A stretch of DNA of 30,613 bases from Microbotryum silenes-acaulis (Eukaryota; Basidiomycota; Microbotryomycetes; Microbotryales; Microbotryaceae): assembly GCA_003665825.1 (NCBI GenBank), contig QPFY01000050.1:1-30613 (forward strand). The letters run 5' to 3'. The translations under genes and the position numbers were made by a program. A model generated the notes under the pieces. The model was not told the DNA's origin. It did not search any database and was given only the letters and a program-made list of their open reading frames with translations. Every line of letters starts with the position of its first letter. Position 1 is the stretch's first letter. Shown here one piece after another: positions 14,524 through 25,511 of the stretch.

Positions 14524-17500
14524 CCCCCCCCCACGCGAACGCGAGGTAGACTTGAGCCGTGGGTGCCGCGTCCGGAGGCCTAGAGCATAGCAATGTATAC
14601 CAAAAATCTTGGGACCCAGCGCTTTGGTGAATAGGTCCGCAACCATGTCCGCTGTGCCAACGTGTGAGAGGGAGATATCGCCTCGGTTGACCATGTCGCG
14701 GACAAAATGCTCGCGGAGGCGTATGTGTCGAGTGCCGGAGGTGCGAACGGGGTCGTGAGCGACGGCGGCCGCGGCCTCGTTGTCGGTGAAGATGTGAGCT
14801 GCATCGATCGGGCGAACGTGGAGCTCGGAGAGGAGTTGCGTAAGGTAAATCGCTTCCTTACCAGCGTGCGACAAGCGAGGTATTCGGCATCAGTGGTGGA
14901 ATCCGCCACCCGAGTCTGACGCTTCGATGACCAAGAGACGGCGGAGCCGGCAAGTAAAAGACGAAGCCCATTGTGGAGATGGACGTGTCGACGCAGGCAC
15001 CCCAGTTCGCATCGGAATACCCAACCACACCCGTAACTTTGGCTGGACCGCGGGCGTAGAGTAGCTCATCGCGGTACGTGGCGCGAAGGTAGCGAAGGAC
15101 GTGTTTGACGGCAATCCAATGACGGCGGCCAGGGTTGTTGGCGAACCGGGACAAGTACGAGACGGCGAAGGCAATGTCGGGTCGAGTGCCAAGGGAAATG
15201 TACAGGAGGGAGCCAATGGCTTGTAGGTACCACGATCGAATGCGCTCCGTTCCTTGACCCGGAACTGCCGTGAGCGAGAGGCCGGGCGTCATTGGCACCG
15301 TAGCGCCGCGTGTCGTGGTGTCGAAGTGAAACCGGGCGAGCACGTCCATGATGTAGCGTTCCTGGGATAGGGCAATGGAGCCGTCGTCCAGGCGGCGGAT
15401 TTGGATGCCGAGGATGTATTCCGCGGGGCCGAGTCGTTTGACGCCGTATCGTTGTTCGAGGCCGGAGATGACGCGTTCGATCTCGTCGAGGGCGGGGCTG
15501 ACAATGAGGAGATCGTCGACATACAAGGCGATATAATGGGGCCGTTGCTGATCATCAATGTGAGAGTAAATGCAGTGATCAGTGCCCGTTGCCTTGTACC
15601 CGAGACTCCTGAGTGATGTGTCAATGTGGCGATTCCAGATGCGACCGGCCTGCTTGAGACCGTAGATTGAGCGCCGCAGGCGGAGAATCTTATCACTTGG
15701 GAAGTCGAAACCTCGTGGCGTCGTCATCCAGATATCGTGATCGAGCTCGCCGTGGAGGTAAGCCTTGTCGATGTCGGCCTGATGAACGTGGTAACCATTG
15801 GCAGCGGCGAGGGCAAGGAGGCAGCGAATGGAGGAGAACCGGGCGACGGGTGCGAAAGTCTCCGAGAAGTCGATGCCGTCGCGTTGTCGGTTACCTTGCG
15901 CTACGAGACGTGCCTTGTGCCCCGTGACTTCGCCGCGTGCGTCGCGTTTGGTCTTCCAGACGAACTTGGAGGTGACGATAGTGGCGCCCGGTGGTACGGA
16001 GGATCGAGGCTCGATGGTGAACACCTTGAAGTTGTCGCGCATGGCGGTGAACTCGGCGGCGGCAGCCTGAGCCCAGATGTCGTGCTCGTCGCTGGACATT
16101 GCTTCGCGCCAGGTCTGAGGATCGCTAGTAATCGACTTGACGGGCTCGATGGCGTCGAGGGTGGGGTCGTCGTCGTCTGTGGCGATGAAGGCGCGGTGGT
16201 GGCGAGAGAGGAAATCGATCTCATCAGGGGAGTCGTCATCGGAGGGCTGTTCAGCGGGGGCAATGGCGGGTGCGGGCGTCACCAGGGTGTCGTCGTCGGA
16301 TCGATGTACGTCCATCAGGTTGAGGCGAACCGCGGTGTTGGAGTTGAGGAGGTCAAGCGGGTCGTCCGAGTCATCGAGGGACGGTCCTCCGGCCGAGGAC
16401 GTGGCGGGCGACGAAAGCGGGACAAGCGACGGGGACGGCGAGGGGCTGATATCTGTAGAATTAAGTAAGGATCCGCCAGTGTACCCTGGGGCCACGTCAA
16501 CGGCGCTCATGGCAGAATCATCAAGAGAGGATGAGACGTCCATGTGCGCCGACCTTACTAGTGGGGTCCTCGTCTTGACGGCGGGGGCGGGCGTGTCGGC
16601 GGGAATGACGAACTGGCGTTCGGTGTTGTCCACATCGACGGGCGTGTTGATTGGGAGGCCGGGGAAGTCGTCGTCGAGGAAGGTGGCATTTCGGCCAATC
16701 ACAACCTTGTTGGTATAATGGTCGAAGAAACGGAAAGCCTTGGAGGCGAGGTCGTAACCGGTGAAGATCACGCGCGCGGCCTTGGGGTCGAGCTTGCTGC
16801 GAAGGTCCGGCGCGACCGTGAGCCAGGCCGCGCAGCCGAACGGGTGGAGGGCGGTGGTGGTGGTGCGTCGGCCGTTCCAAACGGATTCTGGAGTCTGTTT
16901 GGCCAAAGCTGAGTGTGAGCACCTGTTTTTGCAATAAACGAAGTACGCAGCCGCTTCATCCCAAAAGGTGGCCGGCAGATGGGAGTCAGCAAGGAGGGCG
17001 AGGATGCCCTCGACAATGGAGAGATTGACACGTTCGGCACGACCGTTTTGCTGAGGTGTGTAGGGGATAGAGTATTGACGACGAATGCCCCTGGACTTGC
17101 AGAACTCCGTGAATGCGTTCGATCGGTACTCCCCGCCGTTGTCAGTGCGAAGGGTTTTTAAACGCGCGTTCGTCTCTAACTCCACTTCGGCGAGCCAAGT
17201 CTGGAAGGTCGGGAAGACGTCGCTTTTGTGATCGATCGCGTATGCCCAGAGTTTGCGAGAGTGGTCGTCAAGAAATGTGACAAGGTAGCGCTTCCCGGTC
17301 AAGGACGGAGTGGGGAACGAAAGGACATCGCTGTGCACGAGGCCGAGTCTCTCGGGGAATGCGACTCAGAGTCGGGAAAAGGAAGACGGTGGCCTTTGGA
17401 ACCAAGGCAAGCATTGCAAACAAACTCCTCTACGTCTTTGTCACTGTACCCGGCCCCAAACCCGTCCAGCAAACCTGCGGCGATCATCTTCTGTATAGAG

Positions 17501-18992
17501 GATGGGGCAAGATGGCCGAGGCAGCGGTGAAGGGTAAGCAGGGGCACGGTAGACTCAGAACGCGAGAGAAGGGCAAGCTGCTGACACTTGGTGTGATCCG
17601 CGTCCAAAAGGTAGAGACCGTCGTTAACCCTGGTACCGTGAGCAATGGCCTGGCCGTCCTTGGCGATGTCGATGCCGTCGCTGGTGAAGGCGAGTCGAAC
17701 GCGGTCGGTGTCGCAGAGGCGAGAAACAGAGAGGAGGTTGACGTGGAGGCCCGGCGTGTGCAGAACGCCACGCAGCGTGATCGGATGTCCGGTCTTGGCA
17801 ACGAACGCTACGTCCCCCATACCAATGGCCGTGATACCGCCGGCGATGCCGCCGATCTTGGTGTGCGCCGTCTGGCGATAAGCCGTGAATAGAGAGCGAT
17901 CGGCGACCATGTGTGCCGTGGCGCCCGAGTCGACTACAAAGGCGTCAGTCGGGAGTTGCCGGCGAGCGAACAGGCAGGAGGCGAAATAGCCGATGTTAGG
18001 CTGTTGAGCGGCGGGGAGAGACGTGTCGTCCTGGTTGTCGTCGCCGGTGTGTTTCTGTTCGCCCCGGTGCTTGCAGTCGAGGGCCCAGTGACCTTTCTTG
18101 TGGCAGCGGCGGCAGGGGCCGGCGGCGGGTGTGTCGCCCGTGAGGTGCAGTCGCGCAGACGGTGGCCGGGGCGCGGCAGGCGGACAAGGGGAGGCGGTGG
18201 CGAGCATGGCCGAGTGCGATGACGAGAGTCCCGCCGAGCGAAGCTGGATGCGAATGCGATCCGTCAGCGTCGTGAGTTCCGGGAGGTCGCGTTGGTTGCG
18301 CTGCTCGTCCGTGAACGTGAGTCGGAAGCTGTCGAGGCAGGGTGGGACCATGGCGAGCACGTGAGTGGCGAGCACGTCGTTGAGCGAGGTTTTGGCGTCG
18401 CGGATTTCCTGCGCGATCGACATGTATTCACGGAGCCACGTGTCGTACGCCTCGACGGAGGCAGGCATCTTCCTGAAGTCCCAAAGGCGGGCGAACAACT
18501 CGAGGGTACGAGTGGCGTCGTCCGGTGCGAAACGAGCCTTGAGTGCGGCGAAGATGCGTGGTGCCGACAGGTCGTCGCTGGGGATGGTGTCGAGGGTGGC
18601 TGAGACGTCGGCTGAGTCGATCGAGCCAACGATGATTTCACGCGCGGCGTCGTCACGGGCGGCAAGCTGGTCGGCCGTCCACGTCGGGGAATGACACCGT
18701 CAAGAACGTAACCACGGGCTTGATTTGGAAGCGCGAGACGGAGTTGACGTAACCAGTTTGTAAACGACTTAGGGCCGTCAAGGCGAGCGTGCTTGGGGAA
18801 CACGACTTTTGATGCGGTGGCGGTGTTTGCCTGCGTGGCAGTGACGGGCGGGGAGGCGGCGGCGGCGGCAGGGGGCTGTGAGGCCTGTAGAGCGGCAAGC
18901 TGTGCCTGTAGCGTGGCGATTTGCACGCTGATCGAAGGGTCAGGGGAGCTGATGTCCCTGGGGGGCGAAGGCGGGGCGGGGGAGCTGTCCAT
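14356..18992 (-). pseudogene. A2a gag-pol polyprotein, frameshifted
   Basis: The ATG at 18992 starts [16 protein letters not shown]. Long open pieces remain: gag middle to integrase HHCC (17299-18498), and integrase core through RT to most of RNase H (14858-17338), with [25 protein letters not shown] and [11 protein letters not shown]. One-base losses in runs lie near 18688, 17357, 14951 and 14877. Three one-base losses near 18125, 18168 and 18182 add up to a full codon, so the frame is restored but the first zinc knuckle is scrambled. An extra G in the LTR near 14427 moves the end to 14356. Confidence 0.9.
14524..14532 (-). other. A2a polypurine tract
   Basis: Nine G on the minus strand directly precede the 3' LTR. 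Confidence 0.85.
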
Positions 18993-19063
18993 GCTGCGAT
19001 GGTGCGATGGGCTGGGGCGGCTCGAGTGGCTGGGCTCGAGGGAAAAATTTCAAGCGGCGGGGC

Positions 19064-19086
19064 TGGTAGCTCGTGGGCTTATAACC
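19064..19086 (-). other. A2a primer-binding site
   Basis: It abuts the shared LTR on the minus strand and reads GGTTATAAGCCCACGAGC as in the other A copies. Confidence 0.75.
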
Positions 19087-19415
19087 TATTCGATCAACTC
19101 TACTACGTCAGCGATGTAGTTATAGCCAAGAGTGATGAATATCATTTCAACATACCTATTCGATCAACTCTACTACGTCAGCGATGTAGTTATAGCCAAG
19201 AGTGATGAATAGGAATCTAACAGTAAGGGAGCCGCGCGCCCCAAGTCCTCAGCCAGCGAGCCTCGGGGCTGAGCCAATGTGCCAGGCTCGCTGCGCGCGC
19301 CTAAGTCCTGGGCCGATGCGCCCGGCTCGCTCCGCGCGCCTAAGTCCTGGGCCGATGCGCCCGGCTCGCTCCGCGCGCCTAAGTCCTGACCCGAGCGGAG
19401 AGTGGATTCCTCACA
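19087..19415 (-). repeat. Shared LTR: 5' LTR of A2a and 3' LTR of A2b
   Basis: A single 329-bp LTR has a primer-binding site on one side (19064-19086) and a polypurine tract on the other (19416-19424). This is the signature of two elements joined by LTR-LTR recombination. Its counterpart in the first repeat copy is the A1 3' LTR at 71-362, which is flanked by B1 instead. Confidence 0.93.
19274..19388 (-). repeat. 39-bp GC-rich tandem repeat in the family A LTR
   Basis: CTAAGTCCTG recurs at 19301, 19340 and 19379, a period of exactly 39 bp, with a degenerate unit at the 19274 side. Read in the gag-pol frame each unit is the 13-residue peptide [13 protein letters not shown]. Unit number differs between LTRs (two in 71-362, three in 4924-5252 and here). 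Confidence 0.9.
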
Positions 19416-19424
19416 CCCCCCCCC
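19416..19424 (-). other. A2b polypurine tract
   Basis: Nine G on the minus strand precede the LTR. This length keeps the gag-pol frame continuous with the LTR frame. Confidence 0.85.
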
Positions 19425-22400
19425 ACGCGAACGCGAGGTAGACTTGAGCCGTGGGTGCCGCGTCCGGAGGCCTAGAGCATAGCAATGTATACCAAAAATC
19501 TTGGGACCCAGCGCTTTGGTGAATAGGTCCGCAACCATGTCCGCTGTGCCAACGTGTGAGAGGGAGATATCGCCTCGGTTGACCATGTCGCGGACAAAAT
19601 GCTCGCGGAGGCGTATGTGTCGAGTGCCGGAGGTGCGAACGGGGTCGTGAGCGACGGCGGCCGCGGCCTCGTTGTCGGTGAAGATGTGAGCTGCATCGAT
19701 CGGGCGAACGTGGAGCTCGGAGAGGAGTTGCGTAAGGTAAATCGCTTCCTTACCAGCGTGCGACAAGGCGAGGTATTCGGCATCAGTGGTGGAATCCGCC
19801 ACCCGAGTCTGACGCTTCGATGACCAAGAGACGGCGGAGCCGGCCAAGTAAAAGACGAAGCCCATTGTGGAGATGGACGTGTCGACGCAGGCACCCCAGT
19901 TCGCATCGGAATACCCAACCACACCCGTAACTTTGGCTGGACCGCGGGCGTAGAGTAGCTCATCGCGGTACGTGGCGCGAAGGTAGCGAAGGACGTGTTT
20001 GACGGCAATCCAATGACGGCGGCCAGGGTTGTTGGCGAACCGGGACAAGTACGAGACGGCGAAGGCAATGTCGGGTCGAGTGCCAAGGGAAATGTACAGG
20101 AGGGAGCCAATGGCTTGTAGGTACCACGATCGAATGCGCTCCGTTCCTTGACCCGGAACTGCCGTGAGCGAGAGGCCGGGCGTCATTGGCACCGTAGCGC
20201 CGCGTGTCGTGGTGTCGAAGTGAAACCGGGCGAGCACGTCCATGATGTAGCGTTCCTGGGATAGGGCAATGGAGCCGTCGTCCAGGCGGCGGATTTGGAT
20301 GCCGAGGATGTATTCCGCGGGGCCGAGTCGTTTGACGCCGTATCGTTGTTCGAGGCCGGAGATGACGCGTTCGATCTCGTCGAGGGCGGGGCTGACAATG
20401 AGGAGATCGTCGACATACAAGGCGATATAATGGGGCCGTTGCTGATCATCAATGTGAGAGTAAATGCAGTGATCAGTGCCCGTTGCCTTGTACCCGAGAC
20501 TCCTGAGTGATGTGTCAATGTGGCGATTCCAGATGCGACCGGCCTGCTTGAGACCGTAGATTGAGCGCCGCAGGCGGAGAATCTTATCACTTGGGAAGTC
20601 GAAACCTCGTGGCGTCGTCATCCAGATATCGTGATCGAGCTCGCCGTGGAGGTAAGCCTTGTCGATGTCGGCCTGATGAACGTGGTAACCATTGGCAGCG
20701 GCGAGGGCAAGGAGGCAGCGAATGGAGGAGAACCGGGCGACGGGTGCGAAAGTCTCCGAGAAGTCGATGCCGTCGCGTTGTCGGTTACCTTGCGCTACGA
20801 GACGTGCCTTGTGCCCCGTGACTTCGCCGCGTGCGTCGCGTTTGGTCTTCCAGACGAACTTGGAGGTGACGATAGTGGCGCCCGGTGGTACGGAGGATCG
20901 AGGCTCGATGGTGAACACCTTGAAGTCGTCGCGCATGGCGGTGAACTCGGCGGCGGCAGCCTGAGCCCAGATGTCGTGCTCGTCGCTGGACATTGCTTCG
21001 CGCCAGGTCTGAGGATCGCTAGTAATCGACTTGACGGGCTCGATGGCGTCGAGGGTGGGGTCGTCGTCGTCTGTGGCGATGAAGGCGCGGTGGTGGCGAG
21101 AGAGGAAATCGATCTCATCAGGGGAGTCGTCATCGGAGGGCTGTTCAGCGGGGGCAATGGCGGGTGCGGGCGTCACCAGGGTGTCGTCGTCGGATCGATG
21201 TACGTCCATCAGGTTGAGGCGAACCGCGGTGTTGGAGTTGAGGAGGTCAAGCGGGTCGTCCGAGTCATCGAGGGACGGTCCTCCGGCCGAGGACGTGGCG
21301 GGCGACGAAAGCGGGACAAGCGACGGGGACGGCGAGGGGCTGATATCTGTAGAATTAAGTAAGGATCCGCCAGTGTACCCTGGGGCCACGTCAACGGCGC
21401 TCATGGCAGAATCATCAAGAGAGGATGAGACGTCCATGTGCGCCGACCTTACTAGTGGGGTCCTCGTCTTGACGGCGGGGGCGGGCGTGTCGGCGGGAAT
21501 GACGAACTGGCGTTCGGTGTTGTCCACATCGACGGGCGTGTTGATTGGGAGGCCGGGGAAGTCGTCGTCGAGGAAGGTGGCATTTCGGCCAATCACAACC
21601 TTGTTGGTATAATGGTCGAAGAAACGGAAAGCCTTGGAGGCGAGGTCGTAACCGGTGAAGATCACGCGCGCGGCCTTGGGGTCGAGCTTGCTGCGAAGGT
21701 CCGGCGCGACCGTGAGCCAGGCCGCGCAGCCGAACGGGTGGAGGGCGGTGGTGGTGGTGCGTCGGCCGTTCCAAACGGATTCTGGAGTCTGTTTGGCCAA
21801 AGCTGAGTGTGAGCACCTGTTTTTGCAATAAACGAAGTACGCAGCCGCTTCATCCCAAAAGGTGGCCGGCAGATGGGAGTCAGCAAGGAGGGCGAGGATG
21901 CCCTCGACAATGGAGAGATTGACACGTTCGGCACGACCGTTTTGCTGAGGTGTGTAGGGGATAGAGTATTGACGACGAATGCCCTGGACTTGCAGAACTC
22001 CGTGAATGCGTTCGATCGGTACTCCCCGCCGTTGTCAGTGCGAAGGGTTTTTAAACGCGCGTTCGTCTCTAACTCCACTTCGGCGAGCCAAGTCTGGAAG
22101 GTCGGGAAGACGTCGCTTTTGTGATCGATCGCGTATGCCCAGAGTTTGCGAGAGTGGTCGTCAAGAAATGTGACAAGGTAGCGCTTCCCGGTCAAGGACG
22201 GAGTGGGGAACGAAAGGACATCGCTGTGCACGAGGCCGAGTCTCTCGGGGGAATGCGACTCAGAGTCGGGAAAAGGAAGACGGTGGCCTTTGGAACCAAG
22301 GCAAGCATTGCAAACAAACTCCTCTACGTCTTTGTCACTGTACCCGGCCCCAAACCCGTCCAGCAAACCTGCGGCGATCATCTTCTGTATAGAGGATGGG

Positions 22401-23959
22401 GCAAGATGGCCGAGGCAGCGGTGAAGGGTAAGCAGGGGCACGGTAGACTCAGAACGCGAGAGAAGGGCAAGCTGCTGACACTTGGTGTGATCCGCGTCCA
22501 AAAGGTAGAGACCGTCGTTAACCCTGGTACCGTGAGCAATGGCCTGGCCGTCCTTGGCGATGTCGATGCCGTCGCTGGTGAAGGCGAGTCGAACGCGGTC
22601 GGTGTCGCAGAGGCGAGAAACAGAGAGGAGGTTGACGTGGAGGCCCGGCGTGTGCAGAACGCCACGCAGCGTGATCGGATGTCCGGTCTTGGCAACGAAC
22701 GCTACGTCCCCCATACCAATGGCCGTGATACCGCCGGCGATGCCGCCGATCTTGGTGTGCGCCGTCTGGCGATAAGCCGTGAATAGAGAGCGATCGGCGA
22801 CCATGTGTGCCGTGGCGCCCGAGTCGACTACAAAGGCGTCAGTCGGGAGTTGCCGGCGAGCGAACAGGCAGGAGGCGAAATAGCCGATGTTAGGCTGTTG
22901 AGCGGCGGGGAGAGACGTGTCGTCCTGGTTGTCGTCGCCGGTGTGTTTCTGTTCGCCCCGGTGCTTGCAGTCGAGGGCCCAGTGACCTTTCTTGTGGCAG
23001 CGGCGGCAGGGGCCGGCGGGCGGGTGTGTCGCCCGTGAGGTGCAGTCGCGCAGACGGTGGCCGGGGGCGCGGCAGGCGGGACAAGGGGAGGCGGTGGCGA
23101 GCATGGCCGAGTGTGATGACGAGAGTCCCGCCGAGCGAAGCTGGATGCGAATGCGATCCGTCAGCGTCGTGAGTTCCGGGAGGTCGCGTTGGTTGCGCTG
23201 CTCGTCCGTGAACGTGAGTCGGAAGCTGTCGAGGCAGGGTGGGACCATGGCGAGCACGTGAGTGGCGAGCACGTCGTTGAGCGAGGTTTTGGCGTCGCGG
23301 ATTTCCTGCGCGATCGACATGTATTCACGGAGCCACGTGTCGTACGCCTCGACGGAGGCAGGCATCTTCCTGAAGTCCCAAAGGCGGGCGAACAACTCGA
23401 GGGTACGAGTGGCGTCGTCCGGTGCGAAACGAGCCTTGAGTGCGGCGAAGATGCGTGGTGCCGACAGGTCGTCGCTGGGGATGGTGTCGAGGGTGGCTGA
23501 GACGTCGGCTGAGTCGATCGAGCCAACGATGATTTCACGCGCGGCGTCGTCACGGGCGGCAAGCTGGTCGGCCGTCCACGTCGGGGGAATGACACCGTCA
23601 AGAACGTAACCACGGGCTTGATTTGGAAGCGCGAGACGGAGTTGACGTAACCAGTTTGTAAACGACTTAGGGCCGTCAAGGCGAGCGTGCTTGGGGAACA
23701 CGACTTTTGATGCGGTGGCGGTGTTTGCCTGCGTGGCAGTGACGGGCGGGGAGGCGGCGGCGGCGGCAGGGGGCTGTGAGGCCTGTAGAGCGGCAAGCTG
23801 TGCCTGTAGCGTGGCGATTTGCACGCTGATCGAAGGGTCAGGGGAGCTGATGTCCCTGGGGGGCGAAGGCGGGGCGGGGAGCTGTCCATGCTGCGATGGT
23901 GCGATGGCTGGGGCGGCTCGAGTGGCTGGGCTCGAGGGAAAAATTTCAAGCGGCGGGGC

Positions 23960-23982
23960 TGGTAGCTCGTGGGCTTATAACC
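23960..23982 (-). other. A2b primer-binding site
   Basis: It abuts the 5' LTR on the minus strand. The sequence GGTTATAAGCCCACGAGC is identical to the other A copies. Confidence 0.75.
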
Positions 23983-24311
23983 TATTCGATCAACTCTACT
24001 ACGTCAGCGATGTAGTTATAGCCAAGAGTGATGAATATCATTTCAACATACCTATTCGATCAACTCTACTACGTCAGCGATGTAGTTATAGCCAAGAGTG
24101 ATGAATAGGAATCTAACAGTAAGGGAGCCGCGCGCCCCAAGTCCTCAGCCAGCGAGCCTCGGGGCTGAGCCAATGTGCCAGGCTCGCTGCGCGCGCCTAA
24201 GTCCTGGGCCGATGCGCCCGGCTCGCTCCGCGCGCCTAAGTCCTGGGCCGATGCGCCCGGCTCGCTCCGCGCGCCTAAGTCCTGACCCGAGCGGAGAGTG
24301 GATTCCTCACA
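23983..24311 (-). repeat. A2b 5' LTR
   Basis: This 329-bp LTR runs from TGTGAGG at 24311 to CGAATA at 23983. Its length equals that of the shared LTR at 19087-19415. The GGCGA of the target duplication follows at 24312-24316. Confidence 0.93.
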
Positions 24312-25289
24312 GGCGAGACATCCGACATGGTGTTGCGAGTCGACGGTCGAGTCGGCGGTGTCGGGCGTTTTCCCGTCCCCGAGAGCCTTCTTGCAGTCGA
24401 GAGACCAGTGGTCCTTCTCTGCAGAAGCGACAGGGCCCTGGCGGCGGGTGTTGCGCCCTCGTAGGGCACTCCGCGACACGGTGCGAAGGGCTGCGACAGG
24501 CGAGACACTTGGGACGGGTAGGACGTGACGCCGACGAGGCGAGAAGGGCCGATTGATTGCCGGGGAGTTGGTGGACCGGAGTTGGACTCGCATGCGGTCG
24601 GCGAGCGAATCGATGCCGGGAAGAGATCGTTGTGTGCGCTGTTCATCGGTGAATGACGCCTTGAAACTCTCGAGGGACGGGTGCGCGATCGAAAGGAGGA
24701 GTGTGGCAAGAACATCATTGATAGTCGTCTTGGTGTCAATGATCTCTTGCACAACGGCTTTGAATTCCATCATCCACCCGTCGAATTCGGTGACTGTGCC
24801 GGGCATGGGGCGGAAACCCCAGAGTCGCGAGAATAGCTCGAGTGTACGGGTGGCGTCGTCAGGGGCGTACCGCGATTTCAGCGTCGAGTAAATCTTGGGC
24901 GCTGTGAGGTCGGCGGTAGGGATCTTGTCGAGGACTGCCGAGACTTCGGCCGAATCGATCGAGTTCGCAAGGATCTCGCGAGCCACAACGTCGCGGGCGG
25001 AGCGTTGCGAAGGTGTCCAGTCGTCGGGTATGACGCCGTCGAGGACATACGAGCGGATGTCGTCCGCTAGGCACAGGCGAAGCTGGCGTGTCCAGTTCGC
25101 GAATGTCTTGGGCCCGTCCAAGCGTGCGTGCTTGGGGAAGGCGGTGCGAGTGGTGCCAGTCGACGTGGCGGGTGTGGCGGTGCCAGGGGCTGCGGCGGCG
25201 AGACCCGACAGCAGCGCGACAAGGGAGGCAAGCTGGTCGGCGGGAAGTGTCGGGTTGGCTCCCGTCGCGAGGGGTGGTGTCGTGGCCAT
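24069..25289 (-). pseudogene. B2 gag fused to A LTR reading frame
   Basis: The ATG at 25289 starts [12 protein letters not shown]. The 406-codon frame contains about 325 codons of B Gag, then passes into the A2b LTR as CEESTLRSG and ends at 24069. Gag features: [49 protein letters not shown] lost G near 24566 scrambles the first knuckle ([14 protein letters not shown] in B1), and a loss near 24418 damages the second, whose end DHWSLDC is still read. A truncated Gag with an LTR-derived tail could be translated, though there is no sign that it is used. Confidence 0.87.
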
Positions 25290-25295
25290 GCCAGC

Positions 25296-25318
25296 TGGTG
25301 GCTCGTGGGCTAATAACC
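25296..25318 (-). other. B2 primer-binding site
   Basis: The minus strand reads GGTTATTAGCCCACGAGC after the LTR, identical to B1. The complement contains anticodon loop CTAATAA. Confidence 0.72.
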
Positions 25319-25511
25319 TATGAGATGATCACCACTACTGTCAGGAGAGGTTGAGAGTCGAACAGAAGTGATGTATTTCAGCGTACCTATGAGATGATCA
25401 CCACTACTGTCAGGAGAGGTTGAGAGTCGAACAGAAGTGATGTATTTCAGCGTACCTATGAGATGATCACCACTACTGTCAGGAGAGGTTGAGAGTCGAA
25501 CAGAAGTGATG
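25319..25511 (-). repeat. B2 LTR terminal tandem repeat, 69-bp unit, 2.8 copies
   Basis: TATGAGATGATCACC recurs at 25319, 25388 and 25457, a period of exactly 69 bp. Each unit carries GTTCGACTC on the minus strand, which fits the RNA polymerase III B-box pattern GWTCRANNC, probably by chance. Confidence 0.9.

Larger units (their letters stand above)
14194..19415 (-). mobile_element. A2a, family A element inserted in A3, sharing an LTR with A2b
   Basis: This 5222-bp minus-strand element has its 3' LTR at 14194-14523 and its 5' LTR at 19087-19415. The 5' LTR is at the same time the 3' LTR of A2b. There is no TTCGT duplication at its right end, so the right boundary is a recombination product rather than an integration site. 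It contains the single visible A-on-A tandem junction of the window. Confidence 0.92.
19173..23889 (-). pseudogene. A2b gag-pol polyprotein (near-intact, two 1-bp frameshifts)
   Basis: The ATG is at 23889. The interruptions are one-base losses in a G run near 23877 and a C run near 21983. Allowing for them, the length is 1572 codons. Approximate residues: copia-type Gag 1-265; CCHC knuckles [14 protein letters not shown] and [14 protein letters not shown] about 270-310; protease Asp356 in DSGATAHM; integrase HHCC from His490, then Asp557, Asp619, Glu655 (D,D-35-E); RT YVDD 1159-1162; RNase H Asp1329 in SDANWG. It would make virus-like particles and carry out cDNA synthesis and integration. 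Gag and Pol are in one frame with no stop between. Residues 1493-1572 are encoded by the 3' LTR. The two deletions could be sequencing errors. Confidence 0.9.
19087..24311 (-). mobile_element. A2b, best-preserved family A retrotransposon, inserted in B2
   Basis: This 5225-bp element has a 329-bp LTR at each end, a primer-binding site, a polypurine tract and a gag-pol broken by only two one-base deletions. Its right end abuts B2 gag at 24312 with GGCGA, the same junction as A1 in B1, so A1 and A2b are copies of one insertion. The left end lacks the B flank because it is fused to A2a. It is the best reference copy in the window for the family. Confidence 0.92.

Noticed and set aside
19087..19415. 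Direct repeats in the LTRs as a CRISPR-like array
   Set aside because: The 39-bp and 70-bp units are contiguous tandem repeats without unique spacers, in a eukaryotic retroelement LTR.
19087..19415. Solo LTR
   Set aside because: Family A internal sequence is attached on both sides (primer-binding site left, polypurine tract right), so it is a shared LTR in a tandem pair.
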